64,000 nucleotides of DNA. Source: Pseudomonas sp. S09G 359 (GTDB lineage: Bacteria > Pseudomonadota > Gammaproteobacteria > Pseudomonadales > Pseudomonadaceae). Below the pieces are notes generated by a model. The model saw only the letters and a program-made list of their open reading frames with translations. It was not told the origin of the DNA and searched no databases. Made by a program: the position numbers and the translations under genes. Numbering within the stretch: position 1 is the first letter of the stretch; each line of letters begins with the position of its first letter. The stretch lies in assembly GCF_002843605.1 (NCBI RefSeq), contig NZ_CP025263.1:2261501-2325500 (forward strand), written 5' to 3'. Below, piece after piece: positions 17,901-25,129 of the stretch.

Positions 17901-18537
17901 GGATGGCGTACAAGGGTTGGAGTTGTGGCAGGCCGGGCATTTTGATGGGGTGATCACCGATTGCAATATGCCATCCAAGGACGGTTATGCGCTGGCGCGT
18001 GATATTCGCGAACAAGAGCGCCGGCGTGGGCTGTCGCCGTGCCTGTTGCTTGGATTCACCGCCAATGCCCAGCCGCAAGAGGCGGAACGTTGCCGACAAG
18101 CCGGCATGGACGGATGCCTGTTCAAACCCACCGGGCTTGAAGACTTGCGCTCGGCGTTGGCATCGCGCACGGCCACTGCTGTCACCGATGAAACAGCAGG
18201 GGAGTTCGATCTGAGTTCGCTGATCGTTCTGACCGGTGGAGATAAACAGGCGCTCAACGAACTGCTTGTGCCATTGCTGGATAGCCTGGCAGAAGACCAT
18301 AGAGTTTTGACGTCGCAGTCGGCGTGGGCCGATTTTGCCAAGTTGCATGACGTGGCCCATCGCGTCAAAGGTGGTGCGGGCATGGTCAAGGCCAAGGCGT
18401 TGCTGCGTTGCTGCGAGGCCTTGGAGCGCGTGTGTGAGCGGCGCGACAGTGATGCATTGGGCGCGGCGTTGGAGGCAACGGGCGAGGCCATCGAACATTT
18501 GCATCACGGCCTGAGCCGTTACTGCGAGCAGGCTTGA
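14917..18537 (+). CDS. Hybrid sensor histidine kinase, BvgS/EvgS-like
   Basis: A 1206-residue inner-membrane phosphorelay kinase. After a signal sequence (MNPSRRIQLTVILLMGLLPL) come two tandem periplasmic solute-binding-type-3 (Venus flytrap) domains (about 55-270 and 300-515) and one membrane helix (about 535-557). Then follow a PAS domain (about 575-695), HisKA with His725 in FLATMSHEIRTPMNAV, HATPase_c (N box GNAIKF; DTGIGIS; GSGLGL), a receiver with Asp1015 in ITDCNMPSKDG, and a C-terminal Hpt domain with His1148 in DVAHRVKGGAG. All relay residues are present, so it should phosphorylate the co-transcribed regulator. The flytrap domains probably sense a small polar ligand. Confidence 0.94.
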   Translation: MNPSRRIQLTVILLMGLLPLAVMALDEPQNLRLLGHSTVENTSLTLDEADWRWLRERRTLAMGVSAPDYAPFDLSNNQDEFEGITADYAALIGQMLNVAIEVRRYDTRDEVLEALKTGAVDFVGSANGYEAADPQLVLSRVYANDQPTLVTRVGDTQALSADLAGRRVAMLYHYMPPDAVQAFYPKAQLLLFGSTFEAIGAVSFGQADVYLGDAISTRYLINKNHLNNVRMADFSAMEANPFGFAFTQENTRLRHIINAALGAVPADKQMDILRRWSAGGIGFLGGERLRLSDSEQRWLAKHPRVKVAAFDKFAPLSFFNEQGQFEGLSAEVLSRISLRAGLKFDVERGGSLSRQIDAASSGQVDMLAVVTPSVERSEKMRFTRPYLSNPYVLVVPANNDRLITLEDMPGKRLALVSGNSHAAQIAEDFPGIEFTYVENTEQALASVARGKVDATVVSLISARYMITRYYRERLRVTSTVGREPARFTFGVNRSQLELYSILEKALLSITPEEMDELTNHWRSEIIIEDSYWIHHRNVIIQGFGVAALLLLVTLGWVFYLRSLIRKRAQAERALSDQMRFMSVLIDGTPHPIYVRDRQGRLMACNNAYLDVFGFKLEDVIGKTVVETDTGNPPQSRSFHADYLRLMEQGEPQIHDRVLKLPDGGVLTIYQWMLPYRDSNGSVVGMIAGWVDVSERQRLLGQLQEAKEDADAANRAKTTFLATMSHEIRTPMNAVIGMIELALKNAEQGRADHDALEVAWVASRGMLELIGDILDIARIESGHLSLTLEPANPHELLVSVARIFEGLARDKGLVLRVELDPLIDRSVLIDPLRFKQVVSNLLGNAIKFTVAGQVRLGAQGGQVSTDGQLHLRLWVEDTGIGISAEDQQRLFNPFVQGSNHEQSERSGSGLGLMISRNLCEMMGGQLHLTSVLGKGTRVDVTLALALTTAVAPAILPVPHLPPARALNILVVDDYPANRLLLARQLSFLGHRIVTAEDGVQGLELWQAGHFDGVITDCNMPSKDGYALARDIREQERRRGLSPCLLLGFTANAQPQEAERCRQAGMDGCLFKPTGLEDLRSALASRTATAVTDETAGEFDLSSLIVLTGGDKQALNELLVPLLDSLAEDHRVLTSQSAWADFAKLHDVAHRVKGGAGMVKAKALLRCCEALERVCERRDSDALGAALEATGEAIEHLHHGLSRYCEQA

Positions 18538-18670
18538 TTGGGGAGCATGGCCACTCGGTGGATTTGGGATAACTCCTACGTGAATGGGGAACATTGCTGA
18601 TTTTGTCTTCGGGATATGTCTGGAAAATGGGCCAAGCTCACTGACGAGTACTGCCTGCCCAGGGGTTGCC

Positions 18671-19093
18671 ATGCCGAACACCTCACTCACCATCCTGATT
18701 GCCGATGAACAACACCTGCAACGTTTGCACATCGAAAAGATGCTCAATCGGTTGGGGTACCACCGGATCGTGCCGGTGCAAACCTTCGAAGAAGTCCAGA
18801 TACTCACCGCCATCCCGGCTGAGCCGTTTGATGTGCTGATCATCAACGCAGGGCTGACGCTCCCGACCTGCGGGGTTCAGCCCCAGGTACGGCATGTGCT
18901 GGTCTATGACCTGCTGGAGCCGGGCATACCCGTCGGCGCAAAGCCGAGCCTGCTGGTACGGCTGCCCGGGGCCCCCGACAACGTCAACCTCGAACACTTC
19001 ATGGACATGATCGATCCACCCCAGGCCACTGCGGGCCTGAGGGTGTTGCCGTGGCTGCGGGAGTTATCCGGCAGCCCCGTGGTCGAGGTTTAG
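18671..19093 (+). CDS. Receiver-like protein without phospho-acceptor Asp
   Basis: A 140-residue protein. ATG at 18671 has AGGGG just before it; the longer frame from 18584 is non-coding in character. The N-terminus [20 protein letters not shown] and the alternating fold match a CheY-like receiver. Where the phosphorylated Asp is expected (pattern F-D-x-x-x-x-D) the sequence reads [10 protein letters not shown], so the Asp is replaced by Asn. No output domain is seen; a proline/glycine-rich tail follows. It sits about 130 bases behind the BvgS-like kinase gene and may modulate that pathway by binding. A decoy or phospho-independent receiver is inference. Confidence 0.6.
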   Translation: MPNTSLTILIADEQHLQRLHIEKMLNRLGYHRIVPVQTFEEVQILTAIPAEPFDVLIINAGLTLPTCGVQPQVRHVLVYDLLEPGIPVGAKPSLLVRLPGAPDNVNLEHFMDMIDPPQATAGLRVLPWLRELSGSPVVEV

Positions 19094-19908
19094 TCCCACT
19101 GTGGCGCGATGCCTTTGGGGCTGGTCAAGCGATGGCCGCGTTCCAGGCCGGCAATCAGTGCCATGTCGGCATCGCTCAAGGTCAGTTCCAGTGCCTTGAG
19201 ATTGCTTTCCAGGTTGGCACGTTTGGTCGACGACGGGATCACTGCATACCCCAGCTGCATGGCCCAGGCCAGGGTCACTTGCGCCGGGGTGGCCTGATGG
19301 CGCTCGGCGATCTGCTGGATTACCGGGTCGTTGAGTACTTCGCCGTAGGCCAGGGTCATGTACGAGGTAATCTGGATGCCGTTGGCGGTGGCGAAATCCA
19401 CCACCTTGCGGTTTTGCAGGTAGGGGTGCAGTTCGACCTGGTTGGTGGCAATGTGCTCGGCGCCGACGGCGTCGATGGCCTGCTTCATCAGGTCGACGGT
19501 GAAGTTGGAAATACCGATCTGGCGTGTCAGGCCCAGGCGCTTGGCTTCGAGCAACTGGCCCATGAATTCGGCGACCGGCACCTGGTCTTCCGGTGACGGC
19601 CAGTGGATCAGGGTCAGGTCCAGGTAGTCAGTCTTGAGCTTGCGCAGGCTCTCCTTGAGGCTTGGAATCAACTGCCCTTCGGCAAAGTTGGCGATCCAGA
19701 TCTTGCTCGTGATGAACAGCTCGTCACGGGGCACGCCGCTGTTGGCGATGGCTTGGCCGACGTCAGCTTCGTTCTCATAGATCTGCGCGGTGTCGATGAC
19801 GCGGTAGCCCAGTTCCAGGCCGTTGCCCACGGAGTCGATCACCACCTGGCCTTGCAGGCGGAAGGTGCCGAGGCCGAAGGCCGGTACAGTGTGCGTAGGG
19901 GTAGACAT
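19090..19908 (-). CDS. dkgB: Aldo/keto reductase, 2,5-diketo-D-gluconate reductase B-like
   Basis: A 272-residue NADPH-dependent reductase. Start 19908 is set by AGGAG a few bases upstream; the longer frame adds an unrelated N-terminus. AKR hallmarks are present: [18 protein letters not shown] (catalytic Asp and Tyr), [20 protein letters not shown] (with the active-site His), IGISNF and the cofactor-binding [15 protein letters not shown]. Length and sequence fit DkgB (YafB), which reduces 2,5-diketogluconate and methylglyoxal-type carbonyls. It converges on and overlaps the receiver-like gene by four bases. The symbol is by similarity. Confidence 0.82.
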   Translation of the reverse strand: MSTPTHTVPAFGLGTFRLQGQVVIDSVGNGLELGYRVIDTAQIYENEADVGQAIANSGVPRDELFITSKIWIANFAEGQLIPSLKESLRKLKTDYLDLTLIHWPSPEDQVPVAEFMGQLLEAKRLGLTRQIGISNFTVDLMKQAIDAVGAEHIATNQVELHPYLQNRKVVDFATANGIQITSYMTLAYGEVLNDPVIQQIAERHQATPAQVTLAWAMQLGYAVIPSSTKRANLESNLKALELTLSDADMALIAGLERGHRLTSPKGIAPQWD

Positions 19909-20107
19909 CAGTAACTCCTGAAGGGGGTATGAACAATGGAGTCGAGTATCCGCCCGTCGTTCCTTCGGAAAAACCGCCGTATCTGAAAAGGACTCTTTAC
20001 CAGGAATCACGAGTGGCAGTGCCCGCGGGCTCATTTCAAAGACTCAACCGGCTTCACTTGCCAGAAGCGGCTACCGCGTACCGGGTTGAACAAATGTGAG
20101 AGGCGCC

Positions 20108-20935
20108 TTATGCGCAGGCAAGTGCGACGTTTGCCTGGCGCGCGGGACGATGTTGATAAAACTGACGGTGTCGTGCCTTGCGGTTTTTGCGTGATTGGAA
20201 AGTGTTCCAGGTTGCGAAGTCAAAGCGAGTGGCTGAGACGATGTTCGCCTGGACAAGGATGATGGGCCGAGGAATGTTCCCATTGGCATAGTGTGTATTC
20301 ACCGTGACTTCCAACGTGTCTTTGTCCCGGTAGCCGCTGAGCAGGGGGATCAGTGTGAAGGTGTGATCGATGCCTGCGGATTCGGTCGGGGCTCCAACGA
20401 GTATCACGATACCCACATAGACCTTTCGGTCACTCAAGCTGAACATGCAAGGGGTGTATTGCTCGAAGGACTCTCTGAGCAGCCCCCTCAAGGGCGTTCC
20501 TTGAAGAATGCCCAACAGAAGCAGGGCGTGGAACTCTGCATCGGTTCTCAACTTCAGCGACTTCTTCTTTGCATGCACATAGAACCTAGCCCAGGCAAAA
20601 GGGATCGCCATGGCGGTTATGCCGACTTGAAGAGAGAACACCCAGAGGGTGGCGTTGTTGGCATTGGCAACGTCGAGTTTGACCAACAACCGCCCCAGGT
20701 AACCGCTGTAGTCTGTCGCGACCGCATGGCCGAGTATGTAGACCTCCTGCTTTGACAAAACCATTAGTGCGGCACTTACCAGCGCAGCGGCAATCAGGCA
20801 GGCCATTCCCAGCCTGGCGACTTGCAGGTAGAGCAGTTGCCCTTCAAAACGATGCAGCCGGTAATAGAAAAAAGGATGCAGGATGCAAACCAGATAACCG
20901 CTGACCAGTAATGGTACGACGATCAACAAACCCAT
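20108..20935 (-). CDS. Uncharacterised membrane protein
   Basis: A 275-residue protein that I do not recognise. The first ~140 residues hold about three membrane helices (LIVVPLLVSGYLVCILHPFF; LGMACLIAAALVSAALMVL; LWVFSLQVGITAMAIPFAWA). The rest is soluble and ends in a very basic tail (RKNRKARHRQFYQHRPARQ). Its start lies inside the last codons of the upstream small gene (13-base overlap), so the two are translationally linked. AT content is slightly above that of the neighbours. No transport or enzymatic motif is visible. Confidence 0.55.
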   Translation of the reverse strand: MGLLIVVPLLVSGYLVCILHPFFYYRLHRFEGQLLYLQVARLGMACLIAAALVSAALMVLSKQEVYILGHAVATDYSGYLGRLLVKLDVANANNATLWVFSLQVGITAMAIPFAWARFYVHAKKKSLKLRTDAEFHALLLLGILQGTPLRGLLRESFEQYTPCMFSLSDRKVYVGIVILVGAPTESAGIDHTFTLIPLLSGYRDKDTLEVTVNTHYANGNIPRPIILVQANIVSATRFDFATWNTFQSRKNRKARHRQFYQHRPARQANVALACA

Positions 20936-21126
20936 GAGTCATCCGCCTCCATTTTGCGGATGTGCTGGATCGCTTCCCTGTAGCTCTGCGACGCCATGAC
21001 TTCGCAGGGGTCAACGGATATGAAGCGTTCACCCACGACTTTCATCGTCTTGTGTGACCGGATGATTCTCACGCAATCCCAGTCATCCTGAGTCGGCCTT
21101 CCAAACAGCATGTGCAGTAAATACAT
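20923..21126 (-). CDS. Small hypothetical protein, coupled to membrane protein
   Basis: A 67-residue soluble protein without a recognised family. GAGG precedes the ATG at 21126 by about eight bases. Charged residues are spread evenly and there is a short C-terminal acidic stretch. It is the first gene of a two-gene unit with the membrane protein at 20108-20935. A ~250-base stretch without a supported gene separates it from the DAHP synthase stop codon. Confidence 0.5.
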   Translation of the reverse strand: MYLLHMLFGRPTQDDWDCVRIIRSHKTMKVVGERFISVDPCEVMASQSYREAIQHIRKMEADDSWVC

Positions 21127-21377
21127 GGCGACAACCTCGAAAAGAAGTAGCCATTTTTATAGCAACCCAATGAGCCGCCCACCACTGATGGCGCGCCGCG
21201 CCGGTATCGCCAGTTCCCGTAGGAAATGTCTCCATTTACGCCTGCGGCCTAAAATGTCGTCGGTGATGGGCAGTGGATCGTAAGGCGTTCGGCACCCGAA
21301 ACGCGCCTGTGCCTGCCGAGCTGATAGGTCGTACCCCATTGCTTTAGCCAAGCACAGTGCATGTTTTGATCTGCGGG

Positions 21378-22457
21378 TCAGTTGCTTTTGTGCTGTTCCC
21401 GCAGGCGCTCGGCGGCACTGCGCAGCAGCTGCTCGGTAGCGTCCCAGCCCAGGCAGCCATCGGTCACCGATACGCCGTACTTCATCGATGCGCTCAAGGG
21501 CTGGCAACCTTCGAACAGGTGGCTTTCGAGCATCATGCCGATCAGCGAGGTGTCGCCCTGCAGGCGCTGCTCCAGCACATTGTTGAACACCGCCGGTTGG
21601 CGCAGAGGGTCCTTGCCGCTGTTGGCGTGGCTGCAATCGACCATGATGCGCGCCGCCACTTTGGATTTGGCCAGGTCGTGCTTCACCTGCGCCACGTGCT
21701 GCGCATCGTAGTTAGGCCCACGGTGGCCGCCGCGCAGCACCAGGTGCGTGTCGGGGTTGCCTGGGGTCTGGATGATCGCCGGGTGGCCCTGGCTGTCGAC
21801 GCCGAAGTGGCGGTGCGGGTGAGCGGCCGAGCGCATGGCGTCACAGGCAATGGCGACGCCGCCATCGGTGCCGTTCTTGAAGCCCACGGGCATGCCCAGG
21901 CCGCTGGCCATTTCGCGGTGGATCTGTGATTCGGTGGTGCGTGCGCCGATCGCGACCCAACTGAGCAGGTCATCGAAGTAGCCGGCAGCCATGGGTTGCA
22001 GCAGCTCGGTGGCCACGGGCAGGCCCAGGCGCAGCATTTCGCGCATCAGCTCGCGGGACAGGGTGAGGCCGGCGGCCATGTCATCGCTGCCGTCCAGGTG
22101 CGGGTCGTAGGCCAGGCCTTTCCAGCCGATGGTGGTGCGCGGTTTTTCGACGTAGGCGCGGATCACCAGCAGCATCTGGTCGCTGACTTCCAGAGCGAGT
22201 TTCTTGAGGTTGCGCGCGTATTCCATGGCCGATTCGGGGTCATGGATCGAGCACGGCCCGACAATTACCAGTAAGCGTGAGTCTTCGCCATTGAGGATGG
22301 CGCGCACGGCTTGGCGATGGGCGTGGATCTGCTCGTTGAGGAACGGGCTGAGAGGCAACTGGTGCTTGAGCTCAAGGGAGCTGGGCAGGCGCTGAGTCAG
22401 GGCTTCATTGGCGCTGGTCAGGTTCGAAACGGGCAGGGCGGCGGTGGCGGAGTTCAT
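21378..22457 (-). CDS. 3-deoxy-7-phosphoheptulonate (DAHP) synthase, class I AroF/G/H type
   Basis: A 359-residue enzyme that condenses phosphoenolpyruvate and erythrose-4-phosphate, the first step of aromatic amino-acid synthesis. ATG at 22457 has AGGAAG eight bases upstream and matches the family N-terminus; an in-frame ATG at 22523 is less likely. Class I motifs seen are LVIVGPCSIHDPESAMEYA, then IRAYVEKPRTTIGWKGL, WVAIGARTTESQIHRE, GFKNGTDG, DCSHANSGKDP (metal ligands) and ESHLFEG. E. coli AroG is 350 residues. Control probably comes from the leader region upstream (22505-22930), which carries runs of aromatic codons and a terminator. Which isozyme this is cannot be settled by eye. Confidence 0.93.
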   Translation of the reverse strand: MNSATAALPVSNLTSANEALTQRLPSSLELKHQLPLSPFLNEQIHAHRQAVRAILNGEDSRLLVIVGPCSIHDPESAMEYARNLKKLALEVSDQMLLVIRAYVEKPRTTIGWKGLAYDPHLDGSDDMAAGLTLSRELMREMLRLGLPVATELLQPMAAGYFDDLLSWVAIGARTTESQIHREMASGLGMPVGFKNGTDGGVAIACDAMRSAAHPHRHFGVDSQGHPAIIQTPGNPDTHLVLRGGHRGPNYDAQHVAQVKHDLAKSKVAARIMVDCSHANSGKDPLRQPAVFNNVLEQRLQGDTSLIGMMLESHLFEGCQPLSASMKYGVSVTDGCLGWDATEQLLRSAAERLREQHKSN

Positions 22458-22504
22458 ATTCAAGGCTTCCTGGGCAAGCAGCGGGCTGTTCCCGCGTGCT
22501 TGGC

Positions 22505-22657
22505 CTACTGGGGTGTTCGACAATTGGCCGTACTGGCTACGTGTGTTGGCTTGCCACCAAGAGGTGACCGATCGGAGGCGGCAGGCTGTCCCGAACGGAG
22601 CTTGCTAAATCGCCAGGCGGTGGAAGTGTCGTAGCGGTAATAGGTGGCGTAGTTCAT
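22505..22657 (-). CDS. Small Tyr-rich ORF between attenuator and DAHP synthase
   Basis: A 50-codon ORF with AAAGGA about eight bases before ATG 22657, ending 47 bases before the synthase start. Its N-terminus MNYATYYRYDTSTAWRF holds four Tyr in the first nine residues plus Trp15 and Phe17; the remainder is ordinary and Ser/Pro/Gly-rich. It lies beyond the terminator hairpin, so it is made only when transcription reads through. It could be a second leader peptide whose ribosome occupancy affects synthase translation, or a small protein. No homologue is known to me. Confidence 0.5.
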   Translation of the reverse strand: MNYATYYRYDTSTAWRFSKLRSGQPAASDRSPLGGKPTHVASTANCRTPQ

Positions 22658-22715
22658 GGTGTGATTCCTTTAAATGTTCGATGTGAAGCAAAATGTTTAA
22701 GGGCTGAAAAAACAA

Positions 22716-22745
22716 AACCCCCGGTCGGGGAGCCGACCGGGGGTT
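22716..22745 (-). terminator. Intrinsic terminator (attenuator) before the DAHP synthase
   Basis: On the minus strand AACCCCCGGTCGG and CCGACCGGGGGTT form a perfect 13-base stem with a CTCC loop, followed by TTTTGTTTTTTC. It lies 50 bases after the stop of the aromatic-rich leader ORF and about 260 bases before the synthase start, in the same direction: the classical layout of a ribosome-mediated attenuator. Confidence 0.85.
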
Positions 22746-22795
22746 AGATTTCTCTGGTAGGCGACCCCTTGAGTAGTGGGCGCCGATTTCAGGTA

Positions 22796-22930
22796 TCAGG
22801 CGCGCCAGTGGCTAAACCAATACCCAAAATAAAAGCTGACAGGTGCGCTCGAACCGTTCACGCGGGTAGCCGACACCGAGCGCTGGGCGCTGGCAGCAGG
22901 GCAAACCTGAGTGTGGGTGAGTTGCAACAT
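22796..22930 (-). CDS. Aromatic leader peptide of the DAHP synthase attenuator
   Basis: A 44-codon ORF with GGAG eight bases before ATG 22930. The C-terminal end reads SFYFGYWFSHWRA: three Phe, two Tyr and two Trp among ten residues, placed about 50 bases before the intrinsic terminator. Ribosome stalling at such codons when aromatic aminoacyl-tRNAs are scarce would favour antitermination, as known for phe and trp leaders. A run mixing all three aromatic amino acids would let one leader report the whole end-product pool. Seen directly: ORF, codons, terminator. Inferred: the mechanism. Confidence 0.75.
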   Translation of the reverse strand: MLQLTHTQVCPAASAQRSVSATRVNGSSAPVSFYFGYWFSHWRA

Positions 22931-23073
22931 GGTGTGTCTCCAAATGATGGGAGGAGCTTACTCGACGCACGTGGGAGTATTCAATCAGAAATTTCTATTA
23001 AACCGGGGGGCTTACGGCTATGGGGTGCCTGCCGATATGCTGATTGCACTCTGATGATTGCTTGGACGCGACC

Positions 23074-23823
23074 ATGCCTGCCTTGACCCTTGCTGCAGCT
23101 CAATCCATTTCCACCCCGGGCGATGTGCCGGCGAATATCGACCGGCACCTGGCATTTATGCGCACCGCTGCTGAGCACGGCGTGCAACTGCTGGTGTTTC
23201 CAGAATTGTCATTGACGGGGTATGAACCGTCGTTGGCGGCCGAATTAGCCATTGCGCCGCAGGATAGCGTGCTGGCGCCCCTGCGGGAGCTGGCGCGGGC
23301 GCTGCAACTGACGACGGTGGTGGGCATGCCGATCCGCCTGGCAGCTGAAGCTGGGGTGCTGATTGGTGCCCTGGTGCTTGGGGCGGACGGCTCCCTGGCG
23401 GTTTACACCAAGCAACATTTGCATGCGGGCGAAGAAGCGGCGTTTGTACCCGGGCAGGGCGGTGAGGCCCTGGAAATGGGGCGTGACCGGATTGCGCTGG
23501 CGGTGTGTGCGGACTTCTCCCACGCCAGCCACCCACGTGCCGCTGCTGAAGCGGGCGCGACCATCTACGCCGCCGGGGTGTTGATCAGCGAAGGCGGTTA
23601 CGCCACAGACAGTGCGCTGCTCCAAGGCTACGCCGCCGAACATGGCCTGCTGGTGTTGATGGCCAATCATGGTGGCCCTTCGGGTGGCTGGGCCTGTGCC
23701 GGTCGCAGCGCCATCTGGGCAACTGACGGCGGGTTAGTGGTCGCCGCATCGGGCGTCGGAGAGGCGCTGGTTATTGCCCGCCGCGATGGCAGCGGTTGGG
23801 CCGGCCAAGTGATGGCGGTCTAA
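23074..23823 (+). CDS. Carbon-nitrogen hydrolase (nitrilase superfamily)
   Basis: A 249-residue hydrolase. I take ATG 23074, where the conserved N-terminus begins (TLAAAQSISTPGDVPANI); a TTG at 23044 is in frame. The Glu-Lys-Cys triad is visible: Glu in LLVFPELSLTGYEP, Lys in VYTKQHLHAGEE and Cys in IALAVCADFSH. Family members cleave amides, carbamoyl groups or nitriles; the physiological substrate is unknown. It is divergent from the aromatic leader region (about 140 bases apart), and its stop directly abuts the GNAT start, forming a two-gene unit. Confidence 0.88.
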   Translation: MPALTLAAAQSISTPGDVPANIDRHLAFMRTAAEHGVQLLVFPELSLTGYEPSLAAELAIAPQDSVLAPLRELARALQLTTVVGMPIRLAAEAGVLIGALVLGADGSLAVYTKQHLHAGEEAAFVPGQGGEALEMGRDRIALAVCADFSHASHPRAAAEAGATIYAAGVLISEGGYATDSALLQGYAAEHGLLVLMANHGGPSGGWACAGRSAIWATDGGLVVAASGVGEALVIARRDGSGWAGQVMAV

Positions 23824-24255
23824 ATGGCTTTTCACCTACGCGCGGCGACGAATCAGGATTTGCCATTTGCACGCACACTGACGCATCAGTCCATGAGCCG
23901 CTACTACCTGCAGTACGGGTTGCTGTGGTCCAACGATGGCTTTGATATCGCCTGGGCCGGTCGGGAAAACTGGCTGATTTGCCGGGACGACACCGTCTTG
24001 GGCTTTATCAGCCTGAGTCGAGACAGCCGCGCCGTGTATATCCGCGAGCTGCATATGCTCGAGGCCTGTCGCGGGCTTGGCGCCGGTAGCTGGGTGTTGG
24101 AGCAGATGGCGGTGAAGGCGCAGGCGCTGGGTTTGTTGCGTCTTACCGTGTTCAAGACGAACCCGGCCAAAAGGCTTTATCAGCGCATGGGGTTCAGTAT
24201 TGTTGGTGAGGAGGACTGCTTCTGGCGCATGGAGCGCGTTTGCCACGTAAGCTAA
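23824..24255 (+). CDS. GNAT-family N-acetyltransferase
   Basis: A 143-residue acetyltransferase whose ATG follows the hydrolase TAA without a gap. The fold signature is clear: AVYIRELHMLEACRGLGAGS (motif A, CoA pyrophosphate loop RGLGAGS), then LRLTVFKTNPAKRLYQRMGFSIVGE (motif B). It transfers acetyl from acetyl-CoA to an amine substrate that cannot be named. Co-translation with the C-N hydrolase suggests related small-molecule chemistry. Confidence 0.9.
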   Translation: MAFHLRAATNQDLPFARTLTHQSMSRYYLQYGLLWSNDGFDIAWAGRENWLICRDDTVLGFISLSRDSRAVYIRELHMLEACRGLGAGSWVLEQMAVKAQALGLLRLTVFKTNPAKRLYQRMGFSIVGEEDCFWRMERVCHVS

Positions 24256-24290
24256 ACCATGCGCTGCATTCTAATAAGCGCATACTGGCC

Positions 24291-24530
24291 TCAGGAGACG
24301 AATTCCTGATCGTTGTTTTGGCCACCCGCCTCAGCAAGGATGATCCCTTCTTTCATGCCCAGAAGGACCGCTACCTTATGGGCCTCTCCACGCCGTCCCT
24401 TTTTGCGCCCAGCGAGCACTTGATAGGTGGTTGCCGGATCTACGCCATGTTCACGGGCGAACGCCTGAACGGATTTCCCTTGGTGTTCCAGCCAGGCTTT
24501 GGCTTGTGCAGCTGTGCGAATACCGGGCAT
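24291..24530 (-). CDS. BcepMu gp16-type phage-associated DNA-binding protein
   Basis: A 79-residue protein with the pattern of the BcepMu gp16 family: AWLEHQGKSVQAFAREHG, VDPATTYQVLAGRKKGRRGE and AHKVAVLLGMKEG. These small helix-turn-helix-like proteins occur near the regulatory end of Mu-like phages and Pseudomonas R-type tailocins. Here it stands alone, divergent from a Cro/CI-type gene, with no structural phage genes in the window, so the pair looks like a prophage or tailocin remnant or a domesticated switch. Confidence 0.78.
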   Translation of the reverse strand: MPGIRTAAQAKAWLEHQGKSVQAFAREHGVDPATTYQVLAGRKKGRRGEAHKVAVLLGMKEGIILAEAGGQNNDQEFVS

Positions 24531-24612
24531 AGTTCAAAACCGTTCAAGTTTGTTTAATAAAGAGATGCGCGCGTCACCTCTTGGGGTGTGCAGAATAGGA
24601 TCATACATCCAA

Positions 24613-24978
24613 ATGAGTGGAATCGGTTCGAGTTTGAGGCAGGAAAGAGAGCGACTCGGTCTGTCGCAAAAACTGTTTGGCGAAATAGGCGGCGTTGAAG
24701 CAAATGCACAAGGCAAATATGAAAGTGGAGGGCGAGCGCCCAAAGCGGACTACCTGTCTCGTGTCGCCGAAAGAGGTGTAGATATCCTGTATGTGTTGAC
24801 CGGCACTGCCACGCCGATTCAGCTGGACAACCTCAGCCATATCGAAGAGAAGGTGCTGGTTGACTACCGCGCCATGTTCAAGGAGGACCAGGATGCAATC
24901 CGTCGCCTGACCTCGACCCTGGCCGAACATTCTGTTTCGTCAAATGGAAAAGCCAAGGCTTCGTCCCAGGATTCCTGA
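24613..24978 (+). CDS. XRE (Cro/CI-type) transcriptional regulator
   Basis: A 121-residue regulator. The start is set at ATG 24613, where the domain begins (SSLRQERERLGLSQKLFGEI); the frame is open upstream. The helix-turn-helix occupies residues ~5-65, followed by DILYVLTGTATPI, which is typical of phage-type regulators, and a helical tail ending in a Lys/Ser-rich stretch. There is no peptidase domain, unlike LexA-like CI proteins. It is divergent from the gp16-type gene, and together they could form a bistable regulatory pair left by a phage. Confidence 0.82.
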   Translation: MSGIGSSLRQERERLGLSQKLFGEIGGVEANAQGKYESGGRAPKADYLSRVAERGVDILYVLTGTATPIQLDNLSHIEEKVLVDYRAMFKEDQDAIRRLTSTLAEHSVSSNGKAKASSQDS

Positions 24979-25129
24979 CCTGTTGCCCAGCAAATTCAGC
25001 CGCCTACCGCTCGGCAGGCGCGTACTGCGCGTTCAAACTCTATATATATGACGCTTGCAGCTAGGTCTGCGCCTTGGTTTTTTGCTAAGGTGTTCAGCAA
25101 CCTATAAGACCATATCGCGAGGTGTCTGC

